DNA of 64,000 bases from Primulina eburnea. Lineage: Eukaryota; Streptophyta; Magnoliopsida; Lamiales; Gesneriaceae. The first letter of the stretch is position 1, and each line of letters opens with the position of its first letter. The notes under the pieces are model-generated. The model had not been told where the DNA came from, made no database searches, and saw nothing but the letters and a program-made list of their open reading frames with translations. Positions 12,757-27,400 of the stretch are shown here, one piece after another. A program made the translations under genes and the position numbers. Where the stretch lies: positions 2,294,001 to 2,358,000 of the forward strand of contig NC_133116.1 in NCBI RefSeq assembly GCF_022965805.1, given 5' to 3'.

Positions 12757-13086
12757 ATGGCTTCCTCTTCTTTCACTTCGAATTCCATTGCAAATTACGC
12801 ATCTCTAAAGCCTGTGACGATTATGATTAGCTATGGTTATCGTCATTCTTACTTATTCAAGACACCCCTTTTTGCATCTTTCTCGAAACTCAAGTCCAGT
12901 GGTAGCTCCAGCTTTGTGACTATTTCTATTGCCAAAAAGATGCCCCGGAGAAAATTTCTAGGTGAAATTTGTTGTTTTTCAGTTGGATTGTAGACGGGTA
13001 GTCGACGAATTTCCAGTTTTGTTGTGTATTTGTAGTGTCTTTTATGTTATAACTTTGTGTGTCTTTGTTTCTCTTGCTATATGGAG

Positions 13087-13162
<76 letters not shown>

Positions 13163-16100
13163 ATATATTTGGATTATCACACACTTGAATGGCCCAAAAA
13201 GGCTTTTTGAATTGATGAAGAGGTTAAGCAGAGGATGTGAAGGCTGTCCTTGGCTGGAACCATTAGGGGAAGAATTTGGTAGATGGATCCTCAATGACTC
13301 CTAAATGAGTGGACTACTGACAGAATACAAAGTCAAAATTGAATTTTGTCAATCCAATTAAGTCAACTAATTTGAAATCACGGATTAAAAATAAATCTAT
13401 TGTTTCATATCCATTTTTTTGTTACTTGAATTCATGAATTCTGCTTAGCAACCTGGACATTTCGTCTTTGTCAAGGGAATTAGTTATGTATTTGGTTAAA
13501 ATTACATTATTCTATACAAAATGTGTTTAATGGAAATAGTTTAGCTTATAAACACGAAGAAGATTGAAAGCTGCAGATAAGTGGGTTTAATGACAAATGA
13601 CTAAGTAAGTGATTGTATTCCATTTATTTTTATCTGTTAAATCGTTGGAGAGTGTTTTAACTGAGCTAAAGGAGTGTGTGAGAAATCTATTAGATGCGAT
13701 ACGGTGTAGAAAGTAAAAAGGCTGGAATTGTGAAACGAGGATTAATCTTGGTCAATAATAACCTGCCAGTGTTCCCTTTTTTGGTTAATTGAGGGGGTAC
13801 AGCCGCGTATCACTTAAATTATCTTTTGGCAGTTAGATCAGTTGCTGCTCCCACAGAATCTGTTGCTGGCTTTGACGAAATGGTCTGTGGAACACAACGC
13901 AAATATTACATGCTTGGTGGAAAAGGAGGAGTTGGAAAGACCAGCTGTGCTGCATCACTTGCTGTTAAATTTGCAAATAATGGTCATCCCACCCTAGTTG
14001 TTTCAACTGATCCTGCACATTCCTTGAGTGATTCCTTCGCTCAGGTTATAAGTGTCTTCATATTTATTTCAGAACAGTAGGATTTCATCGATGAGGTTTG
14101 AATGTGAATTCTTTTGGGCTTCTTTTTCAGGATTTAACTGGAGGGACGTTAGTACCTGTTGAGGGTCCCAATTCTCCGCTTTTTGCACTTGAGGTGAGAG
14201 GGGCAGTTTTCTCTAGCTATGATAATAATCTTGATAAACTGCAGTTCTTTTTGAGAAGATCCTTTTAGTCTTGTGCACAATTAGCAAAATTCAATGCATC
14301 ACTGTGGCAGATAAACCCTGAAAAAGCAAGGGAAGAATTTCGAAGTGCCGGTCAGAAAAATGGTGGAAGTGGAGTAAAAGATTTCATGGACGGAATGGGG
14401 CTTGGTATTATTGCAGACCAGGTAATCCGTGACCCTGGTCAAAATATCTCTTTCTCTGAGTAAATGTTGATCATTAAAGTTATGGAAATTCTACAATCAG
14501 TTTGATGAGCAAGGTATTATATTAATTTGTTTTCATGTGTTTACGCCACTTTGACTAGAACTCTGCCGAGCATCGATGTTCTTTTGCGAATGCATTGCTC
14601 ATCCATGAACTACTTCTGATTGCTGTTGGAATTGCACCTTTGAATTGATGCACAAAGCCAATGCCTTTTCCATGTCATTCATTTTTATCAATCTTACTGG
14701 ATAAGACTAGTTGTTTCAAGCATTGTATCCAAGTCTATCACTTACGTGGGTTAAAGAAGCATTTAACTCGAAAAAACAGTTCATACATGTTACTTAAAAT
14801 AAAAAAAGAAAAACAGAAGGTGTTTTATGTTTTTAGATTTAATAATGTAACAGAGTTTGTTTTATCTTTAAAGAGAAGCTCAAGAGGAAGTTCAAAAAGT
14901 CACATTTTCTGATTTTGTTTTTCTAACCGTTTGTTTAAACTTTAAACAATATAAAAATCTGATCCAACTTAAATTGTTTCTAAAGAAAACCATTTTAGAA
15001 CAGCTTCTACATCAAATGGACTTTTGGTTTGAAGTGTTCTCAAGAACTTGGAAAGGGAAAAATTTCTTTCTTTCATTTCATCCTCTGGTGGTTTGTTGAC
15101 TTTACAATTTCTGTGGGAATAGCTTGGGGAACTGAAGCTTGGAGAGTTGCTGGATACACCACCTCCTGGTCTAGATGAAGCTATTGCAATTTCAAAGGCA
15201 TGTATTAAATTAGAAAATCTTGCTGACTTTGATACGTTTTAACACTTTTTTTAACTGTTGTTAATATACAAATACTTACAGGTTATTCAATTTCTTGAAT
15301 CGCCAGAGTACAGTATGTTTACTCGAATAGTGTTTGATACTGCCCCCACGGTGAGAGAAACAAGATTTCAGTTCATTTTATTATTCTGATAAAAATCTAT
15401 TCATGCTCAGTGGCTATGCTACAGGGTCATACATTGCGCCTCTTGTCATTGCCAGACTTTTTGGATGCTTCTATCGGAAAGATTTTGAAGGTACAACTAT
15501 TTAGGATGGTAATTGTAAATTGTAATGTATGTAATTTGTAAACAATGACGAAAAACCTAGATGTGTCTTACAGCATAAATTTTTTTATTAAGCTATTTTT
15601 TCCCTCTTTTATTTGTCAACTTTTTACCCTATATTTTTTATCGTTCATGCTTGTTACAGTTGAGGCAGAAGATAACTTCAGCTACTTCGGCTATAAAATC
15701 ACTCTTTGTCCAGGAAGAAAACCGGCAAGATGCTGTAAGTTCAATTTATTTAAATGCTCCCAACATGCTGTCTATCTTGTTGAATGTCTGATTTCAGCCT
15801 TTATTTTCCAGGCTGACAAATTGGAGAAATTAAGGGAGAGAATGATAAAAGTGAGAGAGCTTTTCCGTGATACCAACTCAACAGAGTTTGTCATTGTAAC
15901 GATTCCCACGGTATTGACAAGTTTGAACACATTCTGAGGTTTTGTACTAATGCTATGAAAATCTACAAAGAATTATGTTACAACTCTTGTCCTACAGAAA
16001 GCAAAATCACGTGTTCTCTGAATTTATGGGTAGTGAAACACATTTTTTATAACTGTAAATCTTTTCTAATCAAGGGGAGAGGCATGGGTATGAAGCCACG

Positions 16101-16910
16101 ATAGAATATCCCTCCCCTAAATTGTACTAAAAGATAAAAATAAACCAAGTTTACTGTGGTTTAGGTGATGGCCATCAGTGAATCATCAAGATTATGTGCG
16201 TCCTTGAAGAAAGAAAGTGTTCCAGTTAAGAGACTGGTTGTTAACCAAATTCTTCCTCCATCTGCCTCTGACTGCAAGTTCTGTGCAATGAAGAGAAAGG
16301 TATGAAAACTTTTGAACTTTCTTTTTTACAGTAATCTCTTTGGTAGAAGTCATGCACGCCAATGTATGGTTTAAAGAATTGAATTTGAGTTTGGCCTGTG
16401 TCACTATTCAGTTCAACTGTATTAAAATGTTTAACTGTTCTAACAATTTGTCCTTCAGCAACCTCTAACTCATGATTGTAGCTTGATTGATTAACACAGA
16501 AGAGTAAATGTGTACGCACTGAAAATTCGTTTGAGAAATTAATTTTTTGTACCTCGAACTTATGATTGTAGCTGGATTGATTAGTACAGAAGGGTAATTG
16601 TGTACTCACTGAACGTTCATTTTGAAATTAAACTTGTTTTGTATATTTAGAAAGCCCCTTTTTTGCTTCCCGGGCTTAGGCATGTATTTATGTTATGAAA
16701 AATCGCTAGCAACTTGTACTTCTTTCGACCACTTATCTTGTCATATTGAATAAAAAATCTACATTTTTTCAGGATCAAGCACGTGCTTTAAGCGTGATTC
16801 AGAACGATCCAGAGCTCTCTAGCTTGAAACTGATCCAGGCGCCTCTCGTTGATGTAGAAATCAGAGGTGTTCCTGCTCTTCAGTTTCTTGGGGAAGCTGT
16901 TTGGAAATGA
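12757..16910 (+). CDS. GET3B: Organelle-targeted GET3 ATPase (ArsA/GET3 family), GET3B type
   Basis: Eleven exons: 12757-12961, 13833-14044, 14131-14193, 14311-14421, 15123-15197, 15282-15350, 15425-15490, 15660-15734, 15812-15910, 16165-16299 and 16773-16910. Joined, they give 415 residues with every phase consistent. Seen: a Ser-rich, basic N-terminus of about 70 residues that looks like a plastid transit peptide; the deviant Walker [11 protein letters not shown] at 97-106; switch [11 protein letters not shown] at 128-137; switch II DTAPTGHTLR at 241-250; and a late CKFC pair at 362/365. Family knowledge: GET3 is a dimeric ATPase that receives tail-anchored membrane proteins; the B/C clade works in plastids or mitochondria. 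Intron 5 uses a GC donor (15198-15199), needed to keep phase 0. Intron 1 holds a long TA tract. The ABCG gene downstream is convergent, its stop 1.35 kb away. B versus C assignment needs a tree. Confidence 0.95.
13091..13154. repeat. (TA)n microsatellite in GET3B intron 1
   Basis: About 32 uninterrupted AT dinucleotides, followed by a short GTATGT-interrupted tail. Tyr/Ile-rich open frames on both strands here come from the repeat. Confidence 0.95.
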
Positions 16911-18257
16911 AAACATCCTGATGCTGACATCTATTTGGGTAGCGTCACTCTTTTCCCAAAGATACATCTAATCACACAATCGTTTCCGAAAATTTAAAAT
17001 TACATTACTAGATGGGTTACCAGCTCACCATGAAGTATAATTTATAGGGGTGGGATAGTTCATGCTAGAGGTCCCGAATCTCAATCAATATGGCGTTTCA
17101 GTACAAAGTCGTTGCACTGTTCCAATTCAGTTACCTTGTCAAACCGGAAATGGGCTTGTTAGAAGCATTTGAATCGAGCTTTGGCTCTTGCTTTTGGAAA
17201 AACTGCCATGGTGGTACCAGTTTTCGTGCCTCATCATGTTGCTAGGAAGATGAACGTAGTTTTACTTTTAAGTGTTCCATACCGGACAAATTTTCTTCTT
17301 CTATGTTTTTTATTTTATTTTTTGAACACAGGATTTTGTAGGACAGATGAGGAAAATAACGTGAATATTTAACTTGTATCTCTTTAGAAGATCGACTGTT
17401 GTAATGAATTTGATTGTTCAGTTAGTGTAGTTAATTTCATCTTTAGTTCCGAAGATCACTTTCATTTTCCTTGGTGATATACTTCCAGCCTTGTGTTTTG
17501 TTTTCTGCAACCTTTTGTCTTCCAGGATTGACAACATACTTTTGCTACGTCTAGTTGGGTGACGTTGGTGGATTGATACATCATTACCATACCAGCTGTG
17601 TATTTTATATTAGAGTTTATGTGACAATTGTTGGTAAACAACATGACAAAATTGTTCTGAGGAACCGATTAATACAACAGGGGAATAAAAACACCGAGGA
17701 AGAAGAAAGAAAGGGTACGTGAGGTGAATCTGATGAGAAATACTCGCTGACTAGCAGATAGTATAGAGTAGATGTAAGAGGTCACAGGAGGACAGTGTGG
17801 AAACTTTATTAGAGATGAGTAGACAGATTTTGATTTGAAAGTATGAAAACTCAAGTGTGATCATCAATTTTGTGTATGTAACTGATAAAACAGAATAGTT
17901 ATCAGGAAATATAATTCTACACAGAGCCAATCTCGAACATCATATCCTACAGAAATTAACATTTCTACTTTCACAATGTCGTCTATCATAAGCTCATCCA
18001 TACACGATACTCGAACAGTTTAGGTACAGTCTCTGTTGATAAAGATTGCCTCCAAGGATCAATTTTGCGGCAACCAGTTAATCCATTGATTGAAGCAGTT
18101 CGTTTTATTTACACACTGTGTTGTCTCGTAGCATGAATGAACGTTCGTATGCAGGTCTATCAAACTCATCAACATTTGGCTTTTGCAACCGAGGTGGATG
18201 TAAATTATTAAACCAAAAAACACTGAAGATTGTCCCAGGAATGCTCAATGCTTCGAC
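16911..18257. other. Convergent intergenic space between GET3B and the ABCG gene
   Basis: It contains the probable 3' UTRs of both genes, which end toward each other. Short open frames (17169-17372, 17462-17644, 17669-17854) show no family features. No other gene is seen. Confidence 0.5.
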
Positions 18258-21200
18258 TCACTTTTTTTGGAGTGTTACCATACCAATGAAAGCGATGGCA
18301 CGACAGATTAGGCCAGCAAGAATTAGTGTGCATAAACGAAAAATCCAATGATGAACGTTGTACCCATACTTGAGTAATGAACCACAACGGGTTAATAGCC
18401 ACACACCATAGTATCTGAAATTCAAATATACGAGTAAGAAAAGCCAGTCTAAATATCAGAAAATTAAGGACACTAGTACATGTTGCAACTCACCGTTCTG
18501 CGTTTGCGATTACAAATGCTTCTAAAGCCCACTTTGGGTAACAAAAATCTGCTAAAATTTTCACGAATTTGCTCCCATTCGACTGAGTCGCGATGAGAGT
18601 CAGAACAACAGGAAGTAATACCGAGCACTGCATGAATTAAAAGATTCCAATTCTTCATTCTTATAGAAGATCAAACTATAATGATAATAGTTATTTAGAT
18701 AATGCTATCAATTTACCAGCTGAGAGGGACCAGGTTCAAGAAAGATGGCCAGCACATAACCAATACCAGTAACACAGTAAACAAGGCAGAGCAAGACAAT
18801 GTAGTTATATGTAAAGGTCGATCTTGGATTGCTGAAGAAGTAAAACATTGAGAGATAGACCACAGGTTTTATCAGGGTATTGAATAGGTCGACGGTGTCT
18901 TTGGACGAAAAATGGGCCAGGCTGCTAATGCCAGAAGCACTCTCCCTCCAGTATTGTAATTTGTCGAGAGAAAATGATCTTAAAGCCGCGATCTTGCACA
19001 ATAAAGCTGAAATTTGGCGAGTTAGAAACACCACGAATCAATAATGGGAAATTAGTACTGAAGAAGAAAAGTGGGTGAATGTTGAGCAAGTCAAGTCATG
19101 AGAAGGAAGCCAACAAACAATTTTGTAGCTTTTGAACCAGAGGACAAGAAAATGTCGACGGTGGTACATAAAAAGATGAACAATTCATTAAAATAGTACA
19201 AGTGAGCCCAAAAATTTAATGAACTTACAAACAGCAATTATTGTATATGTATAAGCACCGAATCCAAAGGTCATATCATTTGCCTTGGTCAGTGATCCCA
19301 AGCATGCACCTGCAATTAACAGGATGAGATAATCCACTGCTTGCGTTTTAGCTTCTCGCAGCCGTTGCTTGCCGACCCTGAGATATAATGAGATTAGAAA
19401 ACTAAATAATGATTTTGTTGGGAAAAAAAGCAAATAAATAAAGAATATCAACATATAATAACCCCCCATTATATGACGAACATATCCCACAACTGAAATT
19501 AAGTCAAATGACATTTCTGATCAAGATCATCTTTGAAATCATGTACCTTCCAAGAAAATACTTGTATTGCACAAAAGTGCTTGGGGTTCTTCGATTTGAC
19601 AAATCAATCGACCTAAGGAAGTTGTGCCGTATCATGTCACGCTGCCGCTCCACATTGCATTTAACATCTTGCCATACTTCCCCAGCAAACGAATGCTCCT
19701 CCGGGACAGAACAAGGAATCTCATGACCACGATCACCATTCAGTGGGGATGTACCAGGTCCTGCATATTTTCTCAGATCTGGGGGCACAGGATAACCATT
19801 ATGTAGCATCCATCTAACAGGAAGTTCTGTATAACTCACGCCTGAGCTTGAGCTAGTTTTAACCATTCCCTCCAAAATATCGATGAAGTAATCTGGAGGA
19901 TTAGTTCGGTCTGGTATATTGATGCCAAGACTTGAAAAATAATCTTCAACATTTTTCACAGGTCCGTGATAGACAGTGAGACCTCCTCTTGCCAAAAGTA
20001 TTAAATCATCAAACATCTGGAACAATGTATAGCTGCAACAAGAAAGCGAAAAGGAAGTATCAATTCAAAGGCTTGTCCTTGAGAAAAATATTAGGATACC
20101 ATCACATGAAAATTTCGATTTATTGCTATTCATCTAAATGCCACTAGTTCTGTAATTTCTAACAATAAGTGCACTCACAAACAAAAATAGCAATGTTTAG
20201 CTGCATACATTAGCAATGATCAGCTTTTTTCAAAAGCCCAAAGCATAAAATAGGTAGTTACTGTTACCTTGGTTGATGGACAACCATGCAGATATTAACC
20301 CCTTCCAGAGCTTCTCGTCGAAGTGATCTTAGAAGTAGCTGAGATGATGAGCTATCCAACCCCGAAGTTGGTTCATCCAAGAATAATAATGACGGTTCCA
20401 TTACTAACTCTAGACCAACATTTACTCGTTTTCTCTGACCTCCAGAGATACCACGTTTCTCCACTGTTCCAACTAATGAACCCCGTATTGCCTGTAATCC
20501 CAAGGCGTCAATGACACGCTCAACAATAAGAACTTTCTCAGGCTTTTGTAAATCTGCAGACAGTCTTGAAAATTTTAAAATATAAATGCCATTGCATTTT
20601 GTGATGAAAAGATTTCATTAGTACAAGGGAAAATAGGGCAAAAGATCAAGAACCTGAAAATTTTATAAAGAGTGAACTGTAAGGACAATTATGTTTTCAT
20701 TCTACTTTGTCACAAACACAGTTCCACATGCACATACCCCACTCTAATATCCAATAAAGGTCTAGATTATAGATCAATTGTCATGTTTTGTTGTTGTCCA
20801 CAGCCCCTGTCCCCCTGCATCTATAAATAAAATATTAAGTACTAAACATCACGTACCTGCATCTTGCACTAAACCATAGATTCTCTTCCACAGTCAAATT
20901 CCCATGCACAATATCATCTTGCGGCACAAAACCAATGATTTTTCTGTATGAATGAATAGATATCGCCTTCCCATTGATGAATATCATTCCGCTTACTGTG
21001 CATCCAACTGTTTTTCCTGCAAGAGCTGAAAGAAATGTCGTTTTTCCAGCACCTGATGGACCCATAATAGCAGTAATACGACCAGGTCTTATCTTCCCTG
21101 TAACGGACCTCAAAAGATCTTTATGTTTGCCCTTTAGAGTGACAGTTAAGTCTCTGAAAGAAATCTCAATTAGAGGCCGTTTAATAGGATCTCTGTTCGT

Positions 21201-24200
21201 TGCCATTGAAATGACACCCGAGAACGTAAGCTCCTTGTTGCGCTGCTGTTGAGCTTTCTCTTTCTCAAGTTGTGCGTAAGCGTACTTGAAAATCTGACTG
21301 TGAGTATGAATATCCTTTTCTTTCGAGATTATTTTCTTGCCATTCATTTCTCTAGACTCTAGATCAAAACTCTCAAAACTAGCGGAATCACCTTCAATTT
21401 CATATATCATGTTCCTAAGATGGACGGGTTCGGTTTTCTTAGCTTGAGATGCAGTAGGTGACAAAGATGGATACAAATCGCACGTAGTTTCACTCTCTGT
21501 TTGATTAAAAATTATAACTTGATCAGAATTTGGTATATTCTTCTTCGAAAATCTGCCAGAAAATTGTGACCGAAATTCTTGAGAATGCTTTTTGGCAGCC
21601 TCTTTAGCAGCTTTCCACCTCGCACGGGCTCGCGTCTTCTCCCTGACAGTTCTTGCCGCTGCTTCTCTGGATTTGGCGTATCTCCTTTCTCTTGTGGTAA
21701 GTATTTGGTCGGAGCAGTTATATATTATGATCAGAAGGGTACTTAGTGCAGCCTGCGACATTAGTAGTTCATACTTTATCAACTATTCCCGCATACATTA
21801 AACTAGATACTCAATATGTGAGTAAAAACACGACAGATAGCTAGCAAAATATTTTTGGTCAAATATTTAAAAATACATATATTTTCTCGTGCTCAAATAC
21901 ACTGGAAGATCATTTTTAATTGATCAATGTTATTCACCCAAATATCCCATTAGATTAGTGAGGAAACATTATCTTATCTGTTTAGTAATTGATATAATAC
22001 ATGTCATGAAACATGGAAACACTGTCAAATTCGAGTTTAATTACTTACAATTAGCATAATACCATACGCATGAATATCTTGACTTTCTGTTTTGGCATTG
22101 CATGTAGTCAACTTGAAGCATCCTGACACAGTCGCCATTAAGATGCATGGGTTGAAAAATGTCAGTATAATAAATAATTTTAACAGTAAGTATCCAGTTA
22201 ATAATCTATTCCAAGTACAAGCTTTTCACATGCAACTATGGCAAGCCAAGGACAGAGAAAGAGAAAGGAAATAAAGAGACAATAATATGGTGTGCTTTAA
22301 CTCGAAACTCACGTTGTTCATCTGTAGAACCCATTGGACAGTAATTTCTGAAAGTTAGAAAACAAGGAAATAAAACGGAGTGGTTAAAATTGAAGTCTAG
22401 AAATATTCAAATAACAAAAAATCGTTTTTTCGACAGTTTTTGAGATATGAATCACTACCCACTGCTGCAAGGCTTTGTCTCAGTACTTGAGGGGCAATAA
22501 GAACCCGCCAAACAAAATAACTCATTACTTGAATGAGCATCTGTCCACACATTTGCACCACCACAAGTGTTACTTGAATCTCCTGGAGGTGGTTTGTAAG
22601 AATATCTGTAGATTCCTACTAACGAATAAGTTATGCACATTACATGATGGAAAAACACTGAGTTTACAGAAGCATCATCACATGTACACATCGTACTTAC
22701 GGTTCACACATGCTTGTATTAGGATGGAAGGTTGCAAGTGGACAGTAGGAACCCAATGGACATGCTTCAATTTGGAAAAAAAAAACGAAATACTTAGGAT
22801 GTCTTTATCAAATATTGAACGAGAATAAGACTGAAAACCTCAAAACCACAATGCATGAATCACATAATACTGATCAATAGTTTTGTGAGCCTTACTATAA
22901 TAAAAAAAAACATTTTTTTACTTTGGAACAGACTCATCATATAGAACACGGAAAGATGACTACATGCAGGTTCAAATATAGAACTAACTCGATAAATTTA
23001 AAGTTAAATAAATTTTCTTGATAACTTACGCATCATGCAAGTGATACCATACGGACAGAAGAAACCTTCACAGCAAGACTGGCAATTAGATTGCCTCATA
23101 GGTATTTGATGAGGGTTCTTAAAGTCGGTAGGCTCGTCAGAGCCAGTGCCACAAGCCCATCCTGGCTCGCAACCAGCAACCCAATGTGTAGAGTTACAGT
23201 TCCTATTAGGCTTAATGCGATTCCAACCATGCTTCAAGCTATTAAAGTAAACTTCCATCTCTGCGGCATTACATAATCTTGGAGTGACATCTGTGGTTGA
23301 AAAACTAAGAGGTTCAAAGATAGAAGTGCTAAATTAAAAGCTGAATAGATTTGAAAGTATGCGATTTATAAAGGTCATAAATTTAATATATAATCCATAT
23401 TTGGTGGGGTTTGTCTATAATTTACTTTGTCTGAAATTCCAATGATCGAATTTCAAAGGTATTTAGTTATTCACAGCTGAAAAGATGAAGTCAAACTACA
23501 GAAACTTTTAGTCAATTCCATATCAAACTGACTCCAAACTTTGATTCGATTTACGATAAGCATGTGTCATGAATACAAACCTACAATGTCAGGATGTAAA
23601 ACGTTTGGAAAAAAATTTCCAATTTTACTCGCGCACTAACTCGAGATATTTGTAACAAAATCTGGATCATTCCATCCCACAATCCTAGCTAGGTCCCGTC
23701 TCTTTTATCATGTAACTTTGTATTCAACAATCTAGAATTCATGTCCTTAATTAATGTCATTAGTTTACAGTGAAAACCAGCAAAAGTTGACCGTATTACC
23801 TCCAGTTTTGGCCAGGCAAGCAGCTACAAAACTCAAATCTGAAGAAAAATTAAAAGCTGTGTTCCATTCAGCTTCCCTGCACATGAATATATGATATAAA
23901 GTAAAATGTTACACATTCTGATCGAATAATTTATCTTTAAAACCCGCCACCAACCAATAAAACACCCCAAAAAGGTTTTTTTTTTTTTTTAAAAAAAACA
24001 TCTTGGCTAGTTTCTGTAATTTTCTTGAAATATGAAATAAAATTGAGCTATTAAATCTCAATACACGTTTTTTTTTTTTTTGTAAATTTCAGCATTTTAT
24101 GGGAATCCTCCACCGAACACATGCACCAAAGATTTCAGAATATATATATATAAACAAAGCTGGAAATGAGAGTCGAAACACCTACGGGTCCTCAATGCAA

Positions 24201-24418
24201 AAGCTGTAGTCTTGAATAAGTTTACTGGAAAGAATATCAGAGGTCAGATTATTGAGCCCATTGTGCGCCAATCGTGTCAACAAATCAAGATTTTCTGGAA
24301 TGGGTGGACTGAATTCACCCACTTGACAGCGCACCAGCTGCAGGAAATGTGACCGGAGCAGCACAATACAGATAAAGAAAGCAAACAGCGTGGATGAACC
24401 CAGCTTCCTTCTACTCAT
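18258..24418 (-). CDS. ABCG28: ABC transporter G family half-transporter with Cys-rich N-terminus (ABCG24/28 subclade)
   Basis: Fourteen minus-strand exons: 24418-24186, 23876-23800, 23290-23030, 22764-22701, 22605-22459, 22347-22313, 22122-22049, 21752-20857, 20564-20268, 20032-19547, 19377-19229, 19006-18717, 18627-18494 and 18414-18258. They join in phase to 1,099 residues, normal for this subclade and longer than other ABCG half-transporters. Seen: a signal peptide (about 1-32); a Cys-rich, probably extracellular region (to about 290) with repeated CPxGSYCP-like motifs; a first membrane segment near 290-308; a basic linker ([19 protein letters not shown]); Walker [10 protein letters not shown] at 528-536; signature ISGGQ at 635-639; Walker [13 protein letters not shown] at 655-666; and a C-terminal membrane domain from about 860. 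Substrate unknown. In Arabidopsis, ABCG28 acts in pollen-tube growth. The ABCG28 symbol rests on my recollection of synteny; ABCG24 is possible. Confidence 0.93.
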
Positions 24419-27400
24419 TATTTTGCCAGACTGAAAACACCACAAATTCGTGGGTGAATCCCAAAGGAGATGGTGCAAATATTGGTTTTTCCGCTGCTTA
24501 ATATAATGTGTTAGAATCTCTTTGTAAACCAAACTGTAACGTGATATTGTCCGGGAGAGTTCTTGAAAGCTAATCGCTTGGAATTGGTTTGCCCACGGTT
24601 GGTGTTTCTATATAGCGGACTGTGTACATACATATGTTTACACAGTTATAAAATATTTTCCGAACGAATACACGATAGGTTTGGCATGAGATCCTATCTC
24701 TTCACGTCGGCACTATTTGATTATTTTATTTTTTTGTTTTAATTAAAAATTGACTGCATCGTCTATCACTGTTAGTCTCGATTGCAAGAAATAATTATTG
24801 CACTCTAACAAAAATTACAGCTAACAATACAATTTAAATCTTTCAAACTGTACAACAATTCAAATGTCGTGTTTTAATTACTCTCAGCAAAAACAAGTAT
24901 TGCACTTCAACAAGGCTTTCAAAAAGTTTATGTCTTTATTGAATTTAACCGAAACAAAAAATTATTTCAAACCTTTATATTTTAACTGGTTATATTAAAT
25001 TCACAGCTAGCGGGAGCAAACATTGATTAATTATTATTTTTTTTTAAAAAAAGTGTGTGTTTTCTTCGTAATTGCCAAAGTTGGAGGGAAGGGCGCTATA
25101 GAAAAATGAAGTCAAACGGGATCAAGTCTTAGGAAGCGACGACATGCCGGCAACGAGGACAGATCGAAGGCACTTTCTTCTTTCTCTCTTGTGCCGGACG
25201 AGGATGCTTCAATCTCATACATAAATTATTTTAATTTCACTACAAAACAAAATTAAATAGCTTTACTTTGAGGAAACGAAAACAAGAATTTTAGTCATGC
25301 TCATCACAAAGCAGAGGTTTTCTTTTCTTTTTTTTTTTTTTTCCGATTTATTAGAAATTATGCATAGAACTGTAACGGTTCAAGGTGGTTGGGACATCCC
25401 GACTCGTGGAACCAGCTCTTGTCCCGACCTTGGAGGCCTATGATGAAGTTAATAATAATCTATGGACTGAAAATTTGATAATTCATGGATTTAAATGATT
25501 GATGTCTATGGAATTAATCGAATGATATAGTCTTAATCAATTGAAAATATGGCAAAACGAAATTCTAAATCAGTTAAAATGATTTACCATCTTTTGTGCC
25601 TCCCGATGTCGTCTATATCAAACTAACAAGGAGATGTTAACTTGACAATTCGTTCAATTAATTAAAGTGTAATGCTATAATATCGTAATATTGTCTTATT
25701 ATATCAACATATCATAAGATTTTAAAATTTTGAATTTTTGTATTGGTTTTTTTATTATTTGATTTGATTTGATAAAAGCAGTGGCAAATGGCAACGCCAT
25801 GTGCAGATGGCCGCCCGAAATTTATGCCAATACGTTAATGAAATTATAATTGAATTTATTAATTAAGTTGACCAAAACTCATTATAAATAATATATATAT
25901 ATATATATTATTATTCTTATTATTGTTATTATTATTTTGTTATGTGGTTGACCCATCGTGTTTATTTTTGTTGCTCACCAATGAAATAATACTCACATAT
26001 TGGATGTGATAATTTATTAAATTTATATTTCAAACATGCGAGTGTCACCCCTCGTAGATGAGAAATCATAGCAAAACTATATATATATCAATTGTAATGA
26101 TTTGCACGTCTTAGATTTAATTTTTTGAAAACTAGGGTACTATATATTATTTCTTTTTCTTTTTGAGTGGATTGGTGAATGAGAAAGAATGCCCTCTAAA
26201 GCATATAATATCGAAGTCAAGTAATTATATGAGAAGAAGTTAGACAAATTTATTTAAAATATTGCATAATGTTAAACAATTTATCTGAATATATCTTGTA
26301 TAATAATTTTATTCATTTTTTCTTGTTTATTTAATTTTATATTATACACCGGACGATTGAGAAATTAAAATTCAGTATCAAATCATTTTAAATATTAATG
26401 GGTGGGGATAAATCTGAGTTTTCTAGTCCCTCGGTTGCCTGCTTTGGATTGCTGAAACCATGGTTGAGACAAGTTCGATCGTAGAATTTGAGACGTAAGA
26501 AAAAAAATGCAGGGGTGAACCTTTGGTTATTCAATTTAATCGATTTTTTTTAAAGCAAATCGAACCGAATTTTGTTATGAAAACCGATTTAGTTATTTAA
26601 ATCGATAATCAAGTTAAATGATTTTTTAAATATAAAAAGTATGAACAAAATTAATAATTGAAATTTGATATCTACATCATAATAAAAAAAAATTATAATT
26701 AAAATTTTAATCATGCAACTCAAAATATACAATCATTTAAATATCATGTTTTTTTAAGTTGGAGTGAGGTTTGTTAGAGACTTATAATTGAGAGCCGAGA
26801 CATCGTCCCAACAGATCGGCGAGGACAACAATTTTCCTCGGCGCTAATTCCCCAGTAAAATGAAATTGTTTATACAATAAAACATTTTTTTTTGAAGCGA
26901 TACAATAAAACATTTATTAATTACTACAAAGTATAAGAGACCATATCACAAAGTTAGATTATTATTGTATATCGCACCTAAGTATTTTTCTCATGCGATC
27001 GATCGATGTGGTTAAACGTTAGCTCTTGAATCATCAAGATACATTTCGACTTCTATAAATTTGATAGAGACTCAAATGATCATGCACAATTTTTGAGAGT
27101 AGAAGGTTTTGTATTATTTGGGTTTAATTCTCCAAGCCACCTATATATATCCGCAAATGGAGAATGAGGGAGATATTTTACAAGTATAATTTTGTCTCAC
27201 AAAGTGGCCGTCAATTTTTATTTTCAGGTCTACTTATTTGAATTCCAAATTTGATTTATTTGTGAGATGTCTTCATCAAAATGATTTGTTACGGAATACC
27301 CAACTTTTTATCCGACAGATTAACATCGATGCATTCCATTTTAGAAAATGTATGTTTTTTTGACAAGCAGATTTAGGTTGAGAAGTGTTATGATACGTTT

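Noticed and set aside
12926..13294. Tyr/Ile-rich frames on both strands near 13.1 kb
   Set aside because: They are translations of the TA microsatellite in GET3B intron 1.
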